Shown here: positions 1 through 7,234 of the stretch, piece after piece
How the letters are laid out: each line of letters opens with the position of its first letter
How positions within the stretch are numbered: the first letter of the stretch is position 1
Source of the DNA: an uncultured Eubacterium sp.
GTDB lineage: Bacteria > Bacillota > Clostridia > Lachnospirales > Lachnospiraceae
Reading direction: 5' to 3'
Assembly: GCA_937915825.1 (NCBI GenBank)
Contig: CALGGT010000039.1
Coordinates: 1 to 11,857, forward strand
DNA: 11,857 nt
Translations under genes and position numbers: made by a program
Notes under the pieces: generated by a model
Seen by the model: only the letters and a program-made list of their open reading frames with translations
Database searches by the model: none
What the model was told of the DNA's origin: nothing

Positions 1-62
1 ATTTTAGGTTGTATATCATTTATTTCAGCAAGTATTTCATTTTTCTTTTCATCAGTTTTCAT
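1..62 (-). CDS. Possible 5' end of an unidentified gene running off the left edge
   Basis: Reading minus from an ATG at 62-60, the frame stays open for 20 codons to the window edge. The peptide begins MKTDEKKNEILAE and is charged and lysine/glutamate rich. An in-frame stop lies six codons upstream of this ATG, so the start cannot be much further out. No good Shine-Dalgarno sequence is seen in front of it. It lies beyond the pflB terminator and a possible promoter near 214-243, so a new transcription unit here is reasonable. The fragment is too short to assign a family, and it could be a chance open stretch. Confidence 0.3.
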   Translation of the reverse strand, partial: MKTDEKKNEILAEINDIQPK

Positions 63-275
63 AATACCATAAGTACGTTAGCGCTTCCGTAAAGTTTCCG
101 CTAAGATCTTAACACATTTCCGCGCGGTGAACCCAGGCAGCGTTTTCTTAACGACTCCTTTGCGTATTTTTCACATCTGCTTTATGCCATGCGAATCATC
201 GTTATCAACTTCTTTTATGAAAATACAATGATGTTGAAGTCAAAAGGTATTTTTTACCCTGGATGTTCCAAACAT
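63..275. other. Non-coding stretch left of the pflB terminator
   Basis: Together with the terminator and the left-edge fragment this makes about 350 bases without a secure gene. I see a possible minus-strand promoter (214-243), an inverted repeat TTAGCG...CGCTAA with a 14-nt loop within about 78-104, and no convincing coding frame. A 64-codon plus-strand frame crossing this region runs through the terminator into the 3' end of pflB and is not credible as a gene. If the promoter is real, the gene at the left edge would have a leader of roughly 145 nt. Confidence 0.4.
214..243 (-). promoter_or_regulatory. Possible sigma-A promoter for the left-edge transcription unit
   Basis: On the minus strand TTGACT (243-238, five of six to TTGACA) is followed after 18 nt by CATAAA (219-214, four of six to TATAAT). 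It sits just downstream of the pflB terminator, where a new promoter would be expected. The spacing is slightly long and the -10 match is mediocre, so this is tentative. Confidence 0.25.
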
Positions 276-315
276 AAGAAAAACACCCTGAAAGAAAGGG
301 TTTCTTTCAGGGTGT
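276..315 (-). terminator. Rho-independent terminator of pflB
   Basis: A perfect 15-bp inverted repeat (283-297 with 301-315) closes a 3-nt loop. On the minus strand it is followed directly by TTTTCTT (282-276). It begins 39 nt after the pflB stop codon. The T-tract is on the minus side only, so it ends leftward transcription and marks the end of the pflB transcription unit. Confidence 0.92.
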
Positions 316-354
316 CAGATCTCATCGATTTAAAATTCCATTTACCTGGGAGGA

Positions 355-2601
355 TTACATATGGTCATGACAGGTACGGTTGATCACATCGATCTGTTGC
401 TCACGTGTCAAGTCAATGAACTTAACAGCGTAACCAGATACACGAATGGTAAAGTTCGCATATTCCGGCTTCTCCGGATGTTCCATGGCATCCTTTAACT
501 TCTCAACGCCAAATACGTTTACATTCAAGTGGTGAGCGCCACGATCGAAGTATCCGTCCATTACATGAGCCAGGTTGTTCTTACGTTCCTCTTCATCATG
601 TCCCAATGCATCCGGGTTAATGGTCTGTGTATTGGAAATACCATCCAATGCATACTCATAAGGGATCTTGGCAACGGAATTGAGCGATGCCAAAAGCCCG
701 GATTTCTCTGCTCCGTAAGAAGGATTTGCGCCAGGCGCAAACGGTGTGTATGCCTTTCTTCCATCGGGAAGAGCACCGGTAGCCTTTCCGTATACCACGT
801 TGGATGTAATGGTAAGAATGGAAGTGGTGGGTTCGGAATCACGATAGGTATGATGTTTCTTGATCTTCTTAAGGAAGGTCTTTAACAACCAAACCGCGAT
901 CTCATCGGCACGGTCATCATCGTTTCCATAGCGAGGGAAGTCCCCTTCGGTCTTATAATCTACAACGATCCCTGTCTCGTCACGAACACAGGTCACCTTC
1001 GCATATTTAATGGCACACAGGGAGTCTACCACATGGGAGAATCCGGCGATACCGGTAGCAAACGTTCTGCGGACATCGGTATCGATCAAGGCCATCTCAG
1101 CTGCTTCATAGTAGTATTTATCGTGCATGTATTGGATCAGGTTCAAGACATTGACATAAAGTCCTGCTAACCAATCCAACATAATATCGTATTTGTGCAT
1201 CACTTCCTCATAGTCTAACACATCGGAAGTGATCGGTGCGATCTCCGGTCCTACCTGCTCATGAAGTTTTACGTCTACGCCACCGTTGATCGCGTATAAT
1301 AAACACTTCGCAAGGTTGGCTCTGGCGCCGAAGAACTGCATCTCCTTACCGGTTTCCGTTGCGGATACACAGCAGCAGATACTGTAATCATCGCCCCAGA
1401 TCGGACGCATAACATCATCGTTCTCATACTGGATCGAAGAAGTTGTAATGGAGATCTTCGATGCGTATTTCTTAAATTCTTCCGGCAAATGAGAACTGTA
1501 AAGTACGGTTAAGTTCGGTTCCGGGGAAGGTCCCATATTTTCCAGGGTATGCAGGAAACGATAATCGTTCTTGGTTACCATATGACGTCCGTCCATACCA
1601 AGACCTGCTACTTCCAAGGTTGCCCAAACCGGATCTCCGGAGAACAATTCATTGTAAGAAGGAATACGGGCAAATTTTACCATACGGAATTTCATAACCA
1701 TATGGTCGATCAATTCCTGCGCCTCTTCCTCGGTTAAGGTTCCTTCCTTTAAATCTCTTTCAATATAAATATCTAAGAATGTGGAAATACGACCGACCGA
1801 CATAGCTGCGCCGTTCTGGGTTTTTACTGCGGACAAATATCCGAAATACAACCATTGTACCGCTTCCTTCGCGTTCTTGGCCGGTTGGGAAATATCATAG
1901 CCGTAGATCTTCGCCATTTCCTTCATTCCGTTCAAAGCACGGATCTGATCCGCCAATTCTTCTCTTTGACGGATGACTTCATCGGTCATGGTTCCGTCGC
2001 CGCAGTTCGCCAGATCTTCTTTCTTCTGATCGATGAGATAATCAATGCCGTACAAAGCGACACGACGATAATCGCCGACGATACGTCCTCTTCCGTAGGT
2101 ATCCGGAAGACCGGTTACGATGTGGCTGTGACGAGCCTTTCTCATCTCCGGAGTATAAGCATCAAATACTGCCTGGTTATGTGTCTTATGATATTCATTA
2201 AAGATTTGATCGTATTTTTCATTTACTTTATATCCATAGGTCTCGGCCGCCTGCTGTGCCATCTTAATCCCACCATAGGGCATGAATGCACGTTTCAAGG
2301 GCTTATCGGTTTGAATTCCCACAACCTTCTCTAAATCCTTCATGGATTCATCAATATAACCCGGGCCATACGCGGTTAAACTGGAAACGATCTCGGTTTC
2401 ACATTCTAACACGCCGCCTTTGGCACGTTCTTCTTTTTGTAATTCCTGTAATCTTGTCCATAATCGATTGGTTGCGTCCGTAGGATCTGCCAAAAAGCTT
2501 TCATCGCCATCATAGCAAGTATAATTCTTTTGAATAAAATCTCTGACATTTACATCATCTTGCCAATGATTGACCTCGAAACCTCTCCATTCTTCCCTCA
2601 T
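355..2601 (-). CDS. pflB: Pyruvate formate-lyase (formate C-acetyltransferase)
   Basis: This glycyl-radical enzyme cleaves pyruvate with CoA to acetyl-CoA and formate in anaerobic fermentation; it is cytosolic and dimeric in the known family. Counting from the upstream ATG (2607), the thiyl pair lies in a CCC triplet at residues 411-413 (DDYSICCCVS; C412-C413 match E. coli C418-C419). It is followed by the conserved QFFGARANLAK. The radical glycine is G725 in RVSGYAV near the C-terminus. Length (748-750 aa) is close to the usual 740-760. Two ATGs lie six bases apart. AGGAGA (2613-2608) abuts the first (2607) but is 7 nt from the second (2601), so I choose 2601. The gene ends at a strong terminator and is preceded by an FNR-type palindrome. 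The activating enzyme gene pflA is not seen downstream within the window. Confidence 0.97.
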   Translation of the reverse strand: MREEWRGFEVNHWQDDVNVRDFIQKNYTCYDGDESFLADPTDATNRLWTRLQELQKEERAKGGVLECETEIVSSLTAYGPGYIDESMKDLEKVVGIQTDKPLKRAFMPYGGIKMAQQAAETYGYKVNEKYDQIFNEYHKTHNQAVFDAYTPEMRKARHSHIVTGLPDTYGRGRIVGDYRRVALYGIDYLIDQKKEDLANCGDGTMTDEVIRQREELADQIRALNGMKEMAKIYGYDISQPAKNAKEAVQWLYFGYLSAVKTQNGAAMSVGRISTFLDIYIERDLKEGTLTEEEAQELIDHMVMKFRMVKFARIPSYNELFSGDPVWATLEVAGLGMDGRHMVTKNDYRFLHTLENMGPSPEPNLTVLYSSHLPEEFKKYASKISITTSSIQYENDDVMRPIWGDDYSICCCVSATETGKEMQFFGARANLAKCLLYAINGGVDVKLHEQVGPEIAPITSDVLDYEEVMHKYDIMLDWLAGLYVNVLNLIQYMHDKYYYEAAEMALIDTDVRRTFATGIAGFSHVVDSLCAIKYAKVTCVRDETGIVVDYKTEGDFPRYGNDDDRADEIAVWLLKTFLKKIKKHHTYRDSEPTTSILTITSNVVYGKATGALPDGRKAYTPFAPGANPSYGAEKSGLLASLNSVAKIPYEYALDGISNTQTINPDALGHDEEERKNNLAHVMDGYFDRGAHHLNVNVFGVEKLKDAMEHPEKPEYANFTIRVSGYAVKFIDLTREQQIDVINRTCHDHM

Positions 2602-2607
2602 GTTCAT

Positions 2608-2613
2608 TCTCCT
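2608..2613 (-). promoter_or_regulatory. Ribosome binding site that decides the pflB start
   Basis: AGGAGA on the minus strand touches the ATG at 2607 and is 7 nt from the ATG at 2601. The usual 5-9 nt spacing favours 2601 as the translated start. Confidence 0.7.
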
Positions 2614-2660
2614 TTCAATTCACGTTTTTTCTTACGTTTTTCTTTTTTACAACAAAAAGG

Positions 2661-2666
2661 ATAACA
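2661..2666 (-). promoter_or_regulatory. Possible -10 element of the pflB promoter
   Basis: TGTTAT matches TATAAT at four of six positions. Its position would put transcription start near 2654 and the centre of the FNR-type palindrome at about -38 to -41, close to the class II activator arrangement known for FNR. The -35 region would then be covered by the palindrome. The match is weak and the exact start is inferred. Confidence 0.35.
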
Positions 2667-2685
2667 CGAATGATTCTCCCGTTCT

Positions 2686-2699
2686 TTGATTTAAATCAA
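2686..2699 (-). promoter_or_regulatory. FNR-type operator upstream of pflB
   Basis: The sequence TTGATTTAAATCAA is a perfect 14-bp palindrome and an exact match to the FNR consensus TTGAT-N4-ATCAA. It lies between the Crp/Fnr regulator stop and pflB, about 91 nt before the pflB start codon. The neighbouring regulator has the E-x-x-S-R recognition helix that reads TTGAT half-sites in E. coli FNR. The palindrome is seen directly; binding by this regulator is inferred. Confidence 0.8.
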
Positions 2700-2737
2700 T
2701 TTACAAACATTTTTTTAAGTTTAAAAGGTCAGAAGGA

Positions 2738-3451
2738 CTATATGAGCCCTTCCAACCCATCAAAATCTACAATTCGTATGCTGCTCTTCGCCGTTCGTTC
2801 AATGTATCCTTCACGGATCAGTTCCTGAATCTTACGGCTTACCGTTTCCGCCCGGAGTCCCAGGCTTGCCGCGATATCTTCCAACTTCAGCACGGTTACA
2901 TCCTCGTGATCTCTCTTTTGCCGGTAGATCAGAAATGCGGCCACCTTTGCCTTGGGTTCCCGCATGGAAAGAAAAAGATTCCGTTCGTTGGCATCGTGAA
3001 GCTTGACTGATAACAACCGGATGATATCGTAGGCAATGTCCGGATCCTTCAATACCCGAATAAAGTCTTTTCTTTGAATGATGCAAAAATCCGACGAAGT
3101 CAAACAAACACCGGAATATGGAAAAATACTTTGTTCCGGAATCACCTCTTCCCAGATGGTCTCGCCGGCTACAAAAATCCCCACAATATGCTCCCGGCCT
3201 TCTGCGTCGTAACGAACCAGCTTAATTCGTCCTTTGAGGATGATATACAAGGCATTCACCGGCTCCCCCTCATGAAAGAGGTAGCTTCCCTTGCGCAAAT
3301 GCTTTTGTTCCGAACTTCGGATGAGTGTTCGCTTCTCCTTTGCCGGCATATTTCCCATAAATAAAATATCATCCAGGAAGCAATCGTCACAGGAGTTGGT
3401 ACAACGGGCACATTCCTCGGTTTTGATCTTTCTTCTGTCTGTCTCTTTCAT
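2738..3451 (-). CDS. Crp/Fnr-family transcriptional regulator with N-terminal cysteine cluster
   Basis: The 237-aa protein has an N-terminal cysteine cluster (C14, C17, C21, C24), a cyclic-nucleotide-binding-like beta roll (about 45-130, with KGSYLFHEGEP and LKGRIKLVR), a dimerisation helix (about 135-160) and a C-terminal winged helix-turn-helix (about 187-230). The recognition helix reads RAETVSRKI, with E202, S205 and R206 in the pattern used by FNR to contact TTGAT. C17-x3-C21-x2-C24 matches the spacing of E. coli C16, C20 and C23, and C123 falls near E. coli C122. An iron-sulfur cluster sensing oxygen or redox state is therefore plausible but not proven. Its start lies 3 nt after the sugar kinase stop with no clear Shine-Dalgarno, suggesting translational coupling. 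The likely target is pflB next door. Confidence 0.92.
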   Translation of the reverse strand: MKETDRRKIKTEECARCTNSCDDCFLDDILFMGNMPAKEKRTLIRSSEQKHLRKGSYLFHEGEPVNALYIILKGRIKLVRYDAEGREHIVGIFVAGETIWEEVIPEQSIFPYSGVCLTSSDFCIIQRKDFIRVLKDPDIAYDIIRLLSVKLHDANERNLFLSMREPKAKVAAFLIYRQKRDHEDVTVLKLEDIAASLGLRAETVSRKIQELIREGYIERTAKSSIRIVDFDGLEGLI

Positions 3452-3454
3452 ATT

Positions 3455-4555
3455 TTAACGTTTGACACGAGCGCCGCCGCCGCCCATAATGTTCTCCACT
3501 TCCTTCTTGCTTGCCATGGAAGTATCGCCGGGGGTTGTCATGGCCAAAGCCCCGTGCGCCGCGCCGTAATTAACCGCTACTTCCGGATCGTCCTGGGTCA
3601 TTAACCCATAAACCAAACCGGAAGCAAAGGAATCACCGCCGCCTACCCGGTCCATGATCTCCAAACCGTCGTACGCCTTGGATAAGAAAATTTCTCCATC
3701 GGCCCAGCAAAGCGCCTTCCAATCATTGACCGTCGCGGTCTTAACCGTACGAAGAGTGGTGGCAACCACCTTAAAGTTTGGATACGTTTTCGCCGCCTCG
3801 TTGATCATTTTCTTATATCCTTCAATGTTTAAGGATTGTAAATTCTCATCGTTTCCTTCAATGGAGAATCCCAAACAAGCGGTAAAATCTTCCTCGTTTC
3901 CGATCATAACATCTACGTATTTTGCCACTTCTTTATTGACTTCCTGCGCTTTTTCAAGACCACCGATGGCACTCCACATGGAAGGACGGTAATTTAGGTC
4001 ATACGAAACTACGGTACCGTATTTCTTGGCGGTTTTAATCGCAGCCAATACCGTCTCACAGGCTTCTTCCGACAAAGCCGCGTAGATTCCTCCGGTATGC
4101 AGCCAGCGAACGCCTAAGGTTCCGAAAATATAATCAAAATCAAAATCCTCCGGCTTCATCTTGGAAATCGCCGTGTTGGCACGATCCGAACATCCGACGG
4201 CTCCACGAATGCCAAAACCTCTTTCGGTGAAGTTTAAACCATTCCGGCAAAGACGACCGATCCCATCGGTCTTAACCCATTTGATCAAGGATGTATTGAC
4301 ACCCCCCTGACTAATGAGATCCTCCATTAAAAGTCCTACCTCGTTGTCAGCAAAAGCGGTAATGATCGCTGTATCCAGTCCGAAACACTTGTGCAGACCA
4401 CGTACTACATTGTACTCTCCGCCCCCTTCCCAGGCACGAAAATTTCTAGCGGTACGGATCCTTCCTTCGCCCGGATCCAGGCGCAGCATCACCTCTCCTA
4501 AAGAAACCGCGTCAAATCGACATTCTTCTTTGGGTCTTAATGTTACAATACTCAT
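3455..4555 (-). CDS. kdgK: PfkB-family carbohydrate kinase, probable 2-keto-3-deoxygluconate kinase
   Basis: Ribokinase-fold sugar kinase of 366 aa. Visible family signatures are the N-terminal GGGEYNV (about 44-50), SYDLNYRPSMW (184-194), NEEDF (220-224) and the second PfkB signature DRVGGGDSF (302-310), with D308 as the expected catalytic base. The YDLNYRP and DRVGGGDSF forms are typical of KDG kinases, which phosphorylate 2-keto-3-deoxygluconate to KDPG in uronate and pectin breakdown. Substrate is inferred and another sugar acid or ketose is possible. No KDPG aldolase gene is in the window to support it. A GGAGG site 9 nt before the ATG supports this start, and the pyrD stop is only 18 nt upstream, so it is probably on the pyrimidine transcript. 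The C-terminus contains four consecutive GGC glycine codons. Confidence 0.85.
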   Translation of the reverse strand: MSIVTLRPKEECRFDAVSLGEVMLRLDPGEGRIRTARNFRAWEGGGEYNVVRGLHKCFGLDTAIITAFADNEVGLLMEDLISQGGVNTSLIKWVKTDGIGRLCRNGLNFTERGFGIRGAVGCSDRANTAISKMKPEDFDFDYIFGTLGVRWLHTGGIYAALSEEACETVLAAIKTAKKYGTVVSYDLNYRPSMWSAIGGLEKAQEVNKEVAKYVDVMIGNEEDFTACLGFSIEGNDENLQSLNIEGYKKMINEAAKTYPNFKVVATTLRTVKTATVNDWKALCWADGEIFLSKAYDGLEIMDRVGGGDSFASGLVYGLMTQDDPEVAVNYGAAHGALAMTTPGDTSMASKKEVENIMGGGGARVKR

Positions 4556-4573
4556 TTTGCATTACCTCCAATT

Positions 4574-5479
4574 TTAAACAATACCAACAATTTCCTGAAT
4601 ATTTGAGAGACCTTCGTTCTTTACGTACTCTTCCAAGCCCTGGATGATCTCCTCGGTTGCCGTTGGATGGAAGAAATTTGCCGTTCCCACAGCCACCATG
4701 GTTGCGCCTGCCATTAAAAATTCCAAAGCGTCCTCTACTGTCTGAATACCGCCCATGCCCAAGATGGGAACCTTGACGCTATGAGCCACCTGATAAACCA
4801 TGCGCACGGCCACCGGTCGTATGGCAGGACCGGACAATCCTCCGGTTTGATTGGCCAACAGAATTCTCTTTCTCTCCACATCGATCTTCATACCCGTCAG
4901 GGTATTGATCAGAGAAATCCCATCGGCTCCTCCCTGTTCCACCGCCTTCGCCATCTCGGTAATATCCGTTACATTGGGACTTAACTTCATTATGACCGGC
5001 TGCTTCGCGATCTTCTTGATCTTCTTTGTAATGTCTTGCGCGCACTTGGGATCCTGACCAAATGTGATCCCCCCCGCTTTTACATTGGGGCAGGAAATAT
5101 TAATCTCTAACAGATCCACATCCGTGTCCGCCAAACGCTCCACCACCGCCAAATACTCTTCTTCCGTATGTCCGCATACGTTTACAATAATCCTTGTATC
5201 TTTCTCATACAAAAAAGGCAGATCCCGTTCTATAAAGGTGTCAATGCCCGGATTCTGAAGACCGATGGCATTTAACATTCCGCTGGGCGTCTCTGCAATA
5301 CGAGGGGTCGGATTCCCGCTCCAGGGCACATTGGCCACACCCTTGGTGGTTACGGCTCCCAGGTTGGACAAATTCACAAATTCCGCATACTCCATGCCGG
5401 AGCCAAATGTTCCGCTGGCAGTAGTTACCGGGTTCTTCATCTTGATCCCGGCGAATTCGGTTTGCAAACCCTTACTCAT
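4574..5479 (-). CDS. pyrD: Dihydroorotate dehydrogenase (NAD+), catalytic subunit, class 1B
   Basis: FMN-containing TIM-barrel enzyme that oxidises dihydroorotate to orotate in UMP synthesis, passing electrons to PyrK and then NAD+. The 301-aa product has the class 1B catalytic cysteine C130 in NISCPNVKAGG (class 2 enzymes use serine), plus TASGTFGSG near residue 20 and the FMN phosphate-binding GMGGI and GTANFF segments late in the barrel. The frame stays open upstream to 5530, but that would overlap pyrK. The ATG at 5479 has GAGGTG 5 nt upstream (5485-5490) and begins MSKGLQTEFAG, the normal start for the family. The pyrK stop is 13 nt upstream, which agrees with the two subunits forming one heterotetrameric complex. 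Confidence 0.96.
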   Translation of the reverse strand: MSKGLQTEFAGIKMKNPVTTASGTFGSGMEYAEFVNLSNLGAVTTKGVANVPWSGNPTPRIAETPSGMLNAIGLQNPGIDTFIERDLPFLYEKDTRIIVNVCGHTEEEYLAVVERLADTDVDLLEINISCPNVKAGGITFGQDPKCAQDITKKIKKIAKQPVIMKLSPNVTDITEMAKAVEQGGADGISLINTLTGMKIDVERKRILLANQTGGLSGPAIRPVAVRMVYQVAHSVKVPILGMGGIQTVEDALEFLMAGATMVAVGTANFFHPTATEEIIQGLEEYVKNEGLSNIQEIVGIV

Positions 5480-5492
5480 ACTTTCACCTCTT

Positions 5493-6272
5493 TTATAAAC
5501 AAATGTCACCGGCGTGAAAGACCGGTCCATCTTTACATACTCGTTTGTTTTTTACCTTGGAATGAGAGTCTACTTCTGTAGAATCACATACACATCCTAA
5601 GCAGGCTCCGATCCCGCAGGCCATTCGTTCTTCCAGAGAGATGGTGCAGGAAATCCCTTCCTTTTGACACCATTCCTTTACCCCCCGCAGCATAGGCAAA
5701 GGACCGCAGGCAAATAACGCGTCCCCATGAATGTGATTCTGATCCAGGGCGTCCACAACCGTCCCCTTCACCCCCAGGCTTCCGTCATCGGTGGACACAT
5801 ACACCTGAGCGTATTGTTCAAAATCCTCTTTTAAGAAGGTCTCGCTGTCACGATATCCCAATACCGCAACAGGCGTTACATTCTCCTTCTTACTCAGTTC
5901 TTTGGCTAATTGCAGCATAGGCGGAATCCCTACGCCGCCGCCAACCAGAATCGGCGCGCTGCCTGAATATTCCTCTTCATAGCCATTGCCAAGAGGCCCC
6001 ATTAAACGGAACATTTTCCCCGCCTGGGCTTGTGAAAGCTCCTTCGTCCCCTTCCCTACCACGCGATATACCAAACGAAGCGTGCCTTCCCCTACCTCGC
6101 AAATACTGATCGGGCGGGGGAGGAGCTTGTCCTTTTCATTGGAATATATCGACACAAATTGACCCGGGATGACCTGAGATGCCATGTCATCCACCTGGAA
6201 AATCGCACTGTAAATATCCGAGGTCAAAGGGTGATTTTCAAGGATCTTCGACATCATCCATTTCTTTTTCAC
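5493..6272 (-). CDS. pyrK: Dihydroorotate dehydrogenase electron transfer subunit
   Basis: Ferredoxin-reductase-like subunit that carries FAD and a 2Fe-2S cluster and moves electrons from PyrD to NAD+. The 259-aa sequence shows the FAD-binding RPISI (53-57), the NAD-binding GGGVGIPPML (111-120), and C-terminal cluster ligands C219, C224, C227 and C246 in CGIGACLGC plus a distal cysteine. Spacing C-x4-C-x2-C-x18-C fits known PyrK. The start is a GTG at 6272 with AAGGTG 7 nt upstream; ATGs at 6257 and 6254 are possible but lack a well placed site. The lipoprotein stop is 14 nt upstream and pyrD follows 13 nt after the stop. Confidence 0.96.
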   Translation of the reverse strand: MKKKWMMSKILENHPLTSDIYSAIFQVDDMASQVIPGQFVSIYSNEKDKLLPRPISICEVGEGTLRLVYRVVGKGTKELSQAQAGKMFRLMGPLGNGYEEEYSGSAPILVGGGVGIPPMLQLAKELSKKENVTPVAVLGYRDSETFLKEDFEQYAQVYVSTDDGSLGVKGTVVDALDQNHIHGDALFACGPLPMLRGVKEWCQKEGISCTISLEERMACGIGACLGCVCDSTEVDSHSKVKNKRVCKDGPVFHAGDICL

Positions 6273-6286
6273 AACGTGTCACCTTC

Positions 6287-7216
6287 CTATTTGGTCTCGG
6301 CGGATCCGCTTTCAACCGCGGTCACCTTCTTTACTTCCTCCGGAATGGTAAAATCCGGAGCTGAATCGTAGTTTGTAAAGATCAATTCCACATCCATTTT
6401 ATCCACGGAAATGGTTATGTCTTTCAATACATCCTGCAGGGTCATGGCATTTTCACCGGCTTTTTTCTCCGCTTGTCTGGCAATCTTGTCCAAATATTTG
6501 GTCATAACCTTTTGCATGATCTCTCCCATGGAAAATTGAATTTTATAAATCTCTTTCTTGGCGTTATCATACCAGAGCGTCCACTGAAAGGATTGGGTCT
6601 CGCCGATCACTTCCTGAATGATCTCTTTCATGTCCTCGTCCGAGATGGTGCCAAAAGAAGAAGTATAGGAAGAGGTCATTCCTTCTACCATGTTCTGGGC
6701 TTTTTCCAGATCAACCGAAAGCCGGTATACCTGATACAGGACATTTCCTTCCTTTTGGTTATCCAGCTTCTCCATCTGAACGTCGTTTCCCTGAAAAATA
6801 TTGTCCAGGACACCGATCTGAGAGGTAGACGTTTGAAGCAAGGTGTTCGGGTCTGCTACGGTCTGACGAAGCCATGCTCCCTGATATCCCTGATAAACTA
6901 CATAATTGTCTCCTTCTTTTTCGATGTAGGCGTCGATCTTCTTTTCAGTAGGGGATTTCACAACGGCATTCACCTTTGCTTTGTAAGGATCCGCAAAACA
7001 AACCTCCTGGGTTTTCGTTGACAGATCAAAGGTTTGCTTGGTATCTCCTACGTCAAATTCCATGGTTCCGGTTACGCTTCCGTCAATTTGCAGGCTGGAA
7101 GCTTTCGACATTTTATCTACTGCCTTCTTGATGTTTTGTTTTGCATCGATCTTGCAGCCGGTGAAAACCGTTGCGCACATGACAAAACAAAGCATCATGG
7201 CTAGGATGCGCTTCAT
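6287..7216 (-). CDS. Putative lipoprotein, possibly DUF6612-like
   Basis: The 309-aa product begins with a lipoprotein signal: lysine and arginine at 2-3, a hydrophobic core, and a lipobox-like VFTGC with C21 as the lipidated cysteine. The mature part starts with a short helix (KQNIKKAVDKMSKASS) and continues with alternating beta-type strands. This resembles the LolA/LppX-like fold of secreted clostridial lipoproteins, many of which carry the DUF6612 label; the family assignment is from memory and tentative. No catalytic motif is seen. AGGAGG 8 nt before the ATG supports the start. It sits between pyrF (18 nt upstream) and pyrK (14 nt downstream), an unexpected place for a surface protein; a link to pyrimidine metabolism is not shown by the sequence. 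Confidence 0.85.
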   Translation of the reverse strand: MKRILAMMLCFVMCATVFTGCKIDAKQNIKKAVDKMSKASSLQIDGSVTGTMEFDVGDTKQTFDLSTKTQEVCFADPYKAKVNAVVKSPTEKKIDAYIEKEGDNYVVYQGYQGAWLRQTVADPNTLLQTSTSQIGVLDNIFQGNDVQMEKLDNQKEGNVLYQVYRLSVDLEKAQNMVEGMTSSYTSSFGTISDEDMKEIIQEVIGETQSFQWTLWYDNAKKEIYKIQFSMGEIMQKVMTKYLDKIARQAEKKAGENAMTLQDVLKDITISVDKMDVELIFTNYDSAPDFTIPEEVKKVTAVESGSAETK

Positions 7217-7234
7217 TGTATGTTCCTCCTTGAT

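Noticed and set aside
195..208. Second FNR-like site, TTGAT-AACG-ATGAT on the minus strand
   Set aside because: Only eight of ten consensus positions match and the second half-site is poor; such matches are common by chance, and the gene it would control is not identified.
189..383. 64-codon plus-strand open frame
   Set aside because: It runs through the pflB terminator hairpin into the pflB 3' end, has no ribosome site and gives a peptide with no recognisable features.
1855..2334. 159-codon plus-strand frame inside pflB (and similar plus-strand frames opposite asd, pyrF and the lipoprotein)
   Set aside because: They are antisense to clearly conserved genes, lack ribosome sites and read as low-information hydrophobic or histidine-rich shadow peptides.
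3470..3487. Run of four GGC codons near the end of the kinase as a phase-variation tract
   Set aside because: It encodes a glycine-rich tail that appears to belong to this kinase group, and four copies are too few to suggest a slippage switch.
4574..5530. Longer pyrD reading frame starting at 5530
   Set aside because: It would overlap the end of pyrK by 38 nt and add residues atypical of the family; the ATG at 5479 has a good ribosome site and a normal PyrD N-terminus.
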